From Anthonomus grandis grandis (lineage: Eukaryota; Arthropoda; Insecta; Coleoptera; Curculionidae), in the NCBI RefSeq assembly GCF_022605725.1, contig NC_065547.1, positions 8,473,167 through 8,537,166 on the forward strand: 64,000 nucleotides of DNA. Reading direction: 5' to 3'. Shown here one piece after another: positions 56,880-64,000 of this stretch. The first letter of the stretch is position 1; every line of letters begins with the position of its first letter. The translations under genes were made by a program, and so were the position numbers. The notes under the pieces were generated by a model. It had not been told where the DNA came from and did not search any database. It saw nothing but the letters and a program-made list of their open reading frames with translations.

Positions 56880-57934
56880 AAATTACAATAATAAAACCCA
56901 TGCAGTAACTATATAATACGATAAGATAATCCAGAATTAAAGGAAAAACACATCAAGGATTAAGCATTAAACAATAAGTAAAACTAACAAGTACAAAGCA
57001 GCTTTAACAGAAATATAATAAAAATATGAAAAACACAATACTCCTAAAAAGCCACAGTGGAGTGATGAAATTCCTCAAATGAGTAAAAAGGGTTGTTAGT
57101 TAAGAAATCTTTAACTTTATTTTTTAATATACGAAGTGGCAGAACCCTTACAGGCTGGCAGAGCATTAAAAAATTTCACTCCGTAGTGCGAAACCCCAGT
57201 TCTTGATCTGGAGAGTCGAAGAAAAGGTGGAATTAAGTAGTCATTATTTCTGGTAAAGTGCCGGTGGGTATCAGCATATGTTGCATAGTCAGTCACATTT
57301 TCCCTAACATATTATGGGCACACTAGAATAAATGCACCGGGTAGAGTGAGAATTTTCAATTTCAACACTTTACGACAGTCAACACTCTCTGTAGCCCAAA
57401 CGAGCAATCACCCTCACACATCTTCTCTGCAATGCAAATATCTTAGACATGTGCACCGAGTGCCCACAGCTGATAAGACAGTATGTCATTATAGAATAAA
57501 AATAGCTGAAATAAGAAATCCTGAGCGTGTCAATTGAGACAGAGCCCGATAAATTACGGATAAGGAGTATGCATCTTGATAATTGGGATGACAACTCGTC
57601 AACGTGACTCAGCTAGGTTAAACTATCAAGAGTGACATCAAGGAAATTTACTATTACATGCTGGGTTTTGATTTCATTCAACATAATCTGGTTGAAACAG
57701 CCCAGTCTTTCAAGTTTGCACATGTCTCTTGAGATATGCGAGAAATATTCGCTTCACCAGCATCAGTAATTAAAGAAGTTGTGTCATCCGCATAGAGATA
57801 AAATACAGAGCCAGTATCGCAAATAGGCAGATCGTTGACGTAAACCAAAAATAAAATAGGCCCCAGAACGGAGCCTTGTGGAACTCCATGTTTCAGTGGT
57901 AAACTCTGCGATTAACACCCCCCAAACAATACAT
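56880..57934 (-). mobile_element. LINE, downstream part (RT palm to 3' end)
   Basis: Minus strand: LKHGVPQGSVLGPILF (about 57890), DLPICDTGSVFYLYADDTTS, YFSYFYSIMTYCLISCGHSV (57480), FNALPACKG, then 3' UTR to about 56880. Continues from 62190-61855 once the element at 57935-61854 is removed. Stops and frame changes present. Confidence 0.75.
57931..57934. repeat. 4-bp target duplication ACAT (left copy)
   Basis: Partner at 61855-61858. Keeping one copy restores an open LINE frame across the site (SQYV|LFGGC), which supports the 4-bp length. Confidence 0.8.
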
Positions 57935-58505
57935 GGGTCATTCTCATTTAAAGTCGTCAAACCAATAGTGAAAATCGTTCATTACAAAATATTTAATATT
58001 ATGCAAAAAAACAAACAAATCATTTCCTAATCATGTTTTATAACACAATTTGGCAAAAGCAGTGCAATTTTTTTTTTTATTTTACCCATTTTTGAGTGAT
58101 TCTGCTTACTGAACTTTGTCAGGTTCGTCACTATTTCTTAAAAGTCAGAAAATTAGCCTTAGACCCAGGTTAAGAATTCTTTTTAAAACATTAATTATTG
58201 CAAGAAGCCGATGGGTAATTTATTTTTTTTTAGTTTCTATTTTTCTATAAAAAGCAATACCATATTTTATGTGTTTTTCTAAATAGTGACGAACCTGACA
58301 CTGATGTAACAAACCTGACAATGATGCTAAAAATTGATAGAAAACAAACACATTTAAATAATAATTGTTTTTTTTTTTATTAAATGGCTCCAATTACAAA
58401 AACGTTTAACCAAAAATGTAAATTCTAAATTTAACCAAACATAACAAAATAAACTCTAAATTTTAAGTAACTCATAACAAATAATAAAATACTTAGGTTA
58501 AATTA

Positions 58506-61028
58506 GTTGATGCCTTCCCCATTTTCAAGCCAAAACGGCGTTTTAAACTGTAAAATTCGTTTAGTTGCATTAGTAGGTGCTTCAATAGAACCCACTATAT
58601 CTTCAAATTTATACCAGATCTTGTCTTCCTTGATTGGCCAAATGTATTTATTGACTCCTACAGAATGCAGAACTTTAACTTGACAGGATTCATCGTTATT
58701 TGTATCAGTAACAACGCCCGGATATATCACATTGTTATATTTAACAAGCAGCCATTGATCAATTTTTACATTTTCAAAGGTCACAGGTAAAAATTGTTGT
58801 TGTTGAAGCTATTGTTGAGGAGTGGTATCTTCTGGGTTATCGTCTGAATCTACAGTTTCACAGTCTTGATAATACATCCGTTGCAATGAATGACAATCAC
58901 ATGTTGTAGGCAATTTCTTGCAAAAACACGATAATTCGCGTCCATATAAATCGGACTCAGAATCTTTCAAAATAATTTGACCTACTTTCATAATGCCTTT
59001 AGTCATTTTGTAACGATTATTTATTTCTTTTTTGGAATCAAAGTTAATGACATCTTCTAAATCGATCCAATAAAGTTTCACATTTACTTTTCCTTGAAGA
59101 ATCCTAAATAACGCTTCTGCATCTGGAATGTCATTCCCTTTACAGACAAGTCCATCAGCTACTCTTTTGACTGCAGCCCCAACACCATCCGGAGCACCCT
59201 TACCATGCGAAGCCTCTGAAAAGTTCCATGAAGCATTTGAAAATCCATAATCTCTAAAATATGTATTCAAATAAAAAAAATTGTCCTTGTTGCGGTAATG
59301 TGATGTTGGGCCATCACTAAAGAAGTTAACAGTTTGCACACCATTTTGTTTTAGTTCTTCTAAAACAGGACGTAAGTGGGCCCAAATAGCAGGAGGGTCA
59401 TGCCGAGTACAAGAAGAAATGGTACATATACTTTCAGGAGGTTTATTGTCATAGTAAACTACAACGGTATGGAGACTGGCCTGGTTGTGTGAGGAACCGA
59501 AATGCATTGCCTGTATTTCTGAACTCATTTTGCATGAGTAATTTTCAGAAAAATCTATATGTACAGCAGCCTCTTCATAAGTTAGTTCAGAAATACATTT
59601 TTGCCTTTGACTGGCTTGATGATTTTTTTTAAAGACATGCCAACAGAACATTGTTTTTAGTTCTGCATTAAAATTTGTGCATAGGTTCTTTAGCATTCCA
59701 GATTCACGGATAAGCTTTGTTTTATTAACAAAAAATGTTTTGCCTGATTTGCTCCTTTCCTCTTTTTCAAGTTTCCAAAAGTTCCAATTAACTAATTTAT
59801 TTGGATCTTTAATATCTGCGAGGATTATAGCGGCCTGATCTTGGCATTTTGGGCAGATATTTTTCATGCAATCTTTTGATTTTACATCACACGTAACCAG
59901 CTTACATACGTTTTCGATGTTGCGTTCTGTGCATATTTTTTCTTTTACTAAAGTATCCAGTTTATGCTGTATATTGGAATGTTTTTTGCACAAGCAAGAA
60001 TCTCTATCGGAAAGTTTTGGTTTCACAACCCAACAAGGTCTATGCCTGCAAAATGTCGCAAAACTAATTTTACTACAAGGAAACTCTTTGCAAAACTTTT
60101 CATAAAGATTTTTAAGGGTTTCCTTTAGCAATCTTTTCTGATATTTGATCTTGCCTCGTGTTACTGTTTGTTTTTTTCCCGGTGTTAACGTAGTTATGTC
60201 ATCTCTATTAAAAAAGTCTCGTATTTTTTTATGAAGTGGATGTAAAGTAAGTCGACATCTTCCTTTCCCTTTTGACATTGTAGTTGAAGAATGACATTGG
60301 AGTACCTTTTTAGTTCTTGTTAAAAATTTATATTTTTTGACAATGGTTCCACTAGTGGCTCTAGAAATAATTTGCTTCTCTTTTTCGTTGTTTGTTTTTG
60401 AGTAATTGTCTTTTATTTGTGCAACTAGTGCATTATGAAAAACTAGAGTTTTTTTTACAGTTTCAGGAACATTATATCCTTTGGTATCTTGGATGGCTTT
60501 ACTGTAAGGACTAGCTGTTTCACTTTTCTGACTCCCTGCCACAACATTCTTTTTCTGGTATCGCTGGCAACGTTTCTTATACTTCCGTAAAGACTGCTTT
60601 GTTTTTTCCAAGTCCTTTTCCAAACGCTTGATTTTCCTGTATGCAGCAGTTCTGTCCTTGCGAAGTCTCTTTCTTCCGGAAGACCTGTTAGCCTCTAAGT
60701 AAGATTGATTTCTTGGAGGTTCATTTACTATTCCAACATCTTCCATAGGAATATGATCGGGCAGGGGTATCGGACTTCCCGGTGGAGTATTTTGCTGAAG
60801 AAATTGGTCCTGTTCACGTTCATGTTTTTTTATCTGCCGACTTTTCTGTTGGTACAATCTCCATTTTTTTCTTTGGTAACGCTGCTCCCTATCGGAAAGT
60901 TCTTCTATAGACTTTTTGGACTTCTTTGCCCTCTTTCGGCTTTTTTCCAAATATTCTTGTCTTTTTTCGGGGTTTTCTTTCAGTTTTTCTCTATAACGCC
61001 TTGCACGTTCAGCCGGTGTTAACGGCAT
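58506..61028 (-). pseudogene. Transposase of the TIR/ACAT element, one amber codon
   Basis: ATG 61028; 739 codons, then TAG (58811-58809), then the same frame goes on LQQQQFLPVTFEN... to TAA near 58503, about 841 codons in all. N-terminus basic (LTPAERARRYREKLKENPEK) with a coiled coil (about 120-165). Cys-rich segments follow: SCLCKKHSN, CDVKSKDCMKNICPKCQ. The core has AAVHIDFSENYSCK (Asp about 492), FFSDGPTSHYRNKD (Asp about 571) and SEASHGKGAPDGVGAAVKR (about 602-620), arranged like an RNase H-fold transposase. A Cys-rich tail (SCFCKKLPTTCDCH) and, past the amber codon, DQWLLVKYNNVIYPGVV and YIWPIKEDKIWYKFEDIV complete it. The stop sits in a Gln run, so it is probably CAG to TAG. The shorter 739-aa product would retain all core motifs. 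Confidence 0.82.
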
Positions 61029-61063
61029 TGCTGAAAATAATGTCTACTTTACTACTTTTAACA

Positions 61064-61135
61064 TCAGGTTCGTCACGAACTTGTCAGCTGCGTTACGAAA
61101 GAATAGTAACGCAGCTGACCGTGACGAACCTGACA
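61064..61135. promoter_or_regulatory. Large hairpin with GTGACGAACCTGACA arms before the transposase start
   Basis: GTCAGCTGCGTTAC (61083-61096) and GTAACGCAGCTGAC (61106-61119) are perfect inverted copies around a 9-base loop. They are bracketed by CAGGTTCGTCAC (61065) and GTGACGAACCTGACA (61121). It ends about 35 bp upstream of the transposase ATG. May be a transposase-binding or promoter site. Confidence 0.55.
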
Positions 61136-61854
61136 TTTTATTAAAAATAAGACTATTTGACTATGACCGGCGACCCGTATTTTATTGTAAACATAACCTA
61201 ACTTTTAGTTTGCTTTGGTTAACAAAATACAATAATTAGTTTTAAGAAAATATAAAGAAATTTAAAGTTATTTGCGTGACGTAAATGACAAGCAATAAAC
61301 ATACTCACCTTAAAGTCACAAGAAAACACTTTTTTAAACACAGTATTTAACTAAAAAAACACTTTCTTTACACTGCGTAGCGACACTATGGTTTCATTTA
61401 GCAAGCAGGTGGTTAACTGGAAATAGTAAATTGGTCCATATAAGAATTTTACGCTTTCTTAATAGTAGTGACGAACCTGACATATTTTTTAGAGACAATA
61501 CTTTGAAAGAATTTAATAAATACGAAAAGCAAAGACGTGTTTCCTATAGGCGAAAAGTTAAAAATTAAATCAATATTTTTTAGTTATCTAAGTAAAGCCT
61601 AAGTAAACAATTCCTTAACGAAAAATCATGATAGTATGAAAGCAACTAAGAAAGAGACCGTGACGAACCTTGACATTTTGTGACTTTAAAATGAAATAAA
61701 ATTACATTGATAAAATCAAGATATATTATTTCCTAAACATGTGATTAATCCGTGTTTAGTTTTTATTTTAAAACATCTAATCGACACTAACAAACAAAAC
61801 CTGAAGAAAAAAGTCTTGAAGACATCAAATATCAAAGTTAAATGAGAATGACCC

Positions 61855-62190
61855 ACATACTGACTTCCATCATTCAGATAGGACCGAAGTAAATGAAGAC
61901 TACTAGCGTTAAATTTGTAGTAATTCAATTTTTGTAGAAGAATATCATGCTCAACACAATTAAAGGTCTCGATAAACCATAAAGTGTGGCATGAAAGTGG
62001 AACCGTCAATCGGGTTGAATGCGATTTCCTAAAGCCGTGCTGTTTTTCATAGAACAATGAATTGAGTTCAAAATACCCTTCAATCTGTGTCTTAAGCAGA
62101 GATTCAAAGATCCTTCCGAATATAGGAATTAGCAAAATAGGGCGATAATTTTCAAGAATAAAGTTAGGCCCAATATTCAATGCGAAACTC
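61855..62190 (-). mobile_element. LINE, upstream part (RT fingers and palm start)
   Basis: Minus strand: NIGPNFILENYRPILLIPIF, GRIFESLLKTQIEGYFELNS, YEKQHGFRKSHST, FIETFNCVEHDILLQKLNYY, SYLNDGSQYV. It joins in frame with 57930 after removal of the inserted element. 5'-truncated at about 62190. Confidence 0.75.
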
Positions 62191-62704
62191 GACTATCTAC
62201 AGTTCACACGCTTCAAATCCGTTTCAGCTTATCTGAAAATCGCCTATGACAAATTAAATTGATCGATAAGTTTTGAATGGATCAAACTTTTTCGGTTCAA
62301 CTAAAATCGAAAACACGGTTCACAAGTATATTTTTATTCGATTTTTGTTGATCAATAAGAATCGCCTGGTGAGAACCGCGCTTAAGTTCCGTGTGGCGAA
62401 TGTGAACTATTGTGTACAGCTGTTGTTTATTGCCGCTGCTGTGAAGCGGGTTGCCTATAAGAAATAACAAACATTGTTACACCGACAGTAATCATTGACA
62501 GTGACATTTAACGAAAACATCCAAACCTTTAATAATTTTTATAAACACTTTGCAATAAATACCTGACGGAAACAAAAAAAAAACCCAAACAAATCCAGTT
62601 CCAAATTTGGTCGAAAAGCCTCATTATAATTCATAGGTGAGGTATCCAGGATGACTTGAAGGCGTTTCCGACCCGAGCAGACGACAGACAGAGAAAACCA
62701 AAAA
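62191..62704 (+). promoter_or_regulatory. Upstream region/5' UTR of the gene starting at 62705
   Basis: Not recognisably transposon-derived. The last ~90 bases are less AT-rich and lead to AACCAAAAAATG. No TATA box is called with confidence. Confidence 0.35.
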
Positions 62705-62883
62705 ATGTCTTCACAATTTTCAAGGCAAAATGGTAAACAGAAGAGATTTTCTATCGACGACGCTTTTGAGGAAGAGACCGACGAGGCCATCAAGGTTTAC
62801 GGGGCCACCAGTCCCACCACGCCCAACTGCAAGATTATGGGACAGGGTGACTCTGGAATCGGCATCACTATGGAGAATGGAAG
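62705..62883 (+). CDS. First coding exon of an unrecognised host gene
   Basis: ATG 62705 in context CCAAAAAATG. The frame gives MSSQFSRQNGKQKRFSIDDA, FEEETDEAIKVYGAT, SPTTPNCKIMGQGDSGIG, ITMENG, then a strong donor GAAAG|GTATGT-like junction (GGAAG|GTATGT) at 62883/62884, 59 codons plus 2 bases. Codon use is GC-richer than the surrounding DNA and the start of the frame is clean, so it looks like a real exon. Polar, acidic and Ser/Thr-rich, no signal peptide or membrane segment, so probably a cytosolic N-terminal tail. I do not recognise the family. The frame stays open beyond the donor, but that part is AT-rich. Confidence 0.65.
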
Positions 62884-63123
62884 GTATGTACATGGGGCAC
62901 AGGTTGGACCCCACATAAGGGGTAATCTTACCTTTATATACCTTTTCTCGGGATCTACGGGATATTTTAAAAAGACAAAACCTTTAAGCTTTAAAAAAGG
63001 TTTTATTTTTCATGGTGTTTGTTGCTGGGGATGATTACCAAATTCGTTAAATCAAATAAAGCTTTATTTGTCTAAAACACCAAGGTGTTATTAAGAAAGC
63101 TGTGGTAAGAAAAAAAACATATA

Positions 63124-63435
63124 CAGGGTGTACGGAAATTATGCATCAGAATTTTGGTGGGCAATTCTACATGAAAAATTAATGCAACAAATTTTTTTGA
63201 AAACTCAAAATTAATGAAGATACAGTTTGTTAAAAAAAAAATCTTATTTTTTTTAATAACTTTTTCTAGTGTACTGATTTTTGTCAAATTTTGCATGCAT
63301 GTTACTATTGTTCATATTCACCCTATTAATTTGACTTTAGTCATCAATGACAAAAGGCTTAAGCTGTCCTTCACCTTAGGAAAATTACAGAATTTTTTTG
63401 TTTTAATTTAATAAAAAAAAAAAAAAAAAAAAACA
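63124..63435. mobile_element. Left end of a mariner-type element and A-run
   Basis: TA|CAGGGTGTACGGAAATTATG at 63122 resembles the other CAGGGTG-type ends. No inverted partner is found in the window. A run of about 22 A (63412-63433) follows. Confidence 0.45.
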
Positions 63436-64000
63436 TGCTTTATTGTTATTAACAAAGAAAAATTGTTCTAAACAAAGCTACCTTAAATTACTACCACTAA
63501 ACTTAACCACTACACCCAATACACACTCGAGTTCCAAAACAAAGATCAGAAAACAATACATAAGAACAGCAGAAAAAAAAAACATAAAAAGTAAATTAAA
63601 TTCCATAATTATCCCCTCAAGTATAAGACTGCAAAGAATTCTAACCATACAAACAACTCAAATAAAATTGAAATACTGTAAACTTACACTTAGGGAAAAT
63701 TAGAATGTGTCGACGTAGTATTCATCCAGTGAATATAGTCAAAATCGCTCTTATCGTGCGGGTGTATCCGATTATCAACGACAAACTTTTGTAGTTACGT
63801 TTCATTTCAATTTGCGCAACAACGTTTTTTAACTACAACGCGTCAGATAAACGAAACAGATATATGCAGCGTTAATGTATCAAAAGAAGATAAAATGATA
63901 AATATCAGTGGTTCTTAAACAATTACTTTCATAACAAACATGCCTGTCTTGTTTCGATTGACGGATGACATTATTTGTCACAAGATAATTTAAATTTTAA
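63436..64000. other. Intron of the right-edge gene, nothing recognised
   Basis: The first part is AT-rich; from about 63700 composition is more balanced, but no exon, repeat or RNA was recognised. Confidence 0.4.

Larger units (their letters stand above)
57935..61854 (-). mobile_element. DNA transposon with 17-bp TIRs and 4-bp TSD (Sola-like by inference)
   Basis: Terminal repeats GGGTCATTCTCATTTAA at 57935 and its exact inverse ending at 61854, flanked by ACAT. Inside, one transposase gene on the minus strand and several copies of GTGACGAACCTGACA near both ends. The 4-bp duplication and the transposase type fit the Sola superfamily as I recall it, but the assignment needs a database comparison. 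Confidence 0.8.

Noticed and set aside
59866..61144. Plus-strand ORFs over the 58.5-61.0 kb gene
   Set aside because: Shadows of the minus-strand transposase frame.
62705..63034. Single-exon 109-aa protein at 62705
   Set aside because: The strong donor at 62884 and AT-rich, differently composed sequence after it make a spliced gene more likely.
1..64000. tRNA, rRNA or CRISPR features
   Set aside because: No cloverleaf with A/B boxes, rRNA stretch or regularly spaced repeat array was recognised; a tRNAscan or Infernal run would be decisive.

Overview
This is an AT-rich animal (insect, plausibly beetle) nuclear genome window. That is inferred from spliced genes with GT-AG introns, the non-LTR and BEL/Pao retrotransposon types present, and insect-style mariner, hAT, pogo and PIF/Harbinger DNA transposons. 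No prokaryotic features, rRNA, tRNA or CRISPR array were seen.

Three host genes can be supported. (1) The last four coding exons of an Integrator subunit 7 homologue lie on the + strand (7997-17791). (2) A Mocs1 (molybdenum cofactor biosynthesis 1) gene lies on the - strand (50965 down to 20597) and appears complete in coding terms. It has a start exon with a mitochondrial-type leader, five internal exons carrying the radical-SAM MoaA domain, a short alternative terminal exon ending in Gly-Gly-stop, and a distant MoaC exon. IntS7 and Mocs1 converge tail to tail. (3) The first coding exon of an unrecognised gene lies on the + strand (62705-62883).

Nearly everything else is transposable elements, mostly in introns and often nested. 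From left to right: a spliced mariner-type transposase at the left edge; a decayed ~160-bp tandem repeat split by a LINE, with an exact 1097-bp tandem duplication; a mariner relic in an IntS7 intron carrying a hAT element (8-bp TSD) and a Penelope-like fragment (15-bp TSD, hammerhead-like motif); an RTE-like LINE split by another LINE; a long-TIR MITE; a foldback element with a hammerhead-like motif in each arm, split by a pogo element; a large palindromic composite (23.4-29.05 kb) with two nested mariners; three LINE regions around a BEL/Pao element with matching LTRs and an intact 1822-aa polyprotein (38089-45141); a CR1-type LINE; a PIF/Harbinger pair of genes on opposite strands; a pogo/jerky-type element; and a 3.9-kb element (57935-61854) with 17-bp terminal inverted repeats and a 4-bp target duplication, encoding an ~841-codon transposase interrupted by one amber codon.

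The most noteworthy signals are that last element (Sola-like by inference), its repeated 15-bp motif, and a C-terminal module it shares with the unrelated pogo element next to it; the matching hammerhead-like motifs in two different elements; and the Mocs1 exon layout, which encodes the MOCS1A versus MOCS1A-B splice choice.
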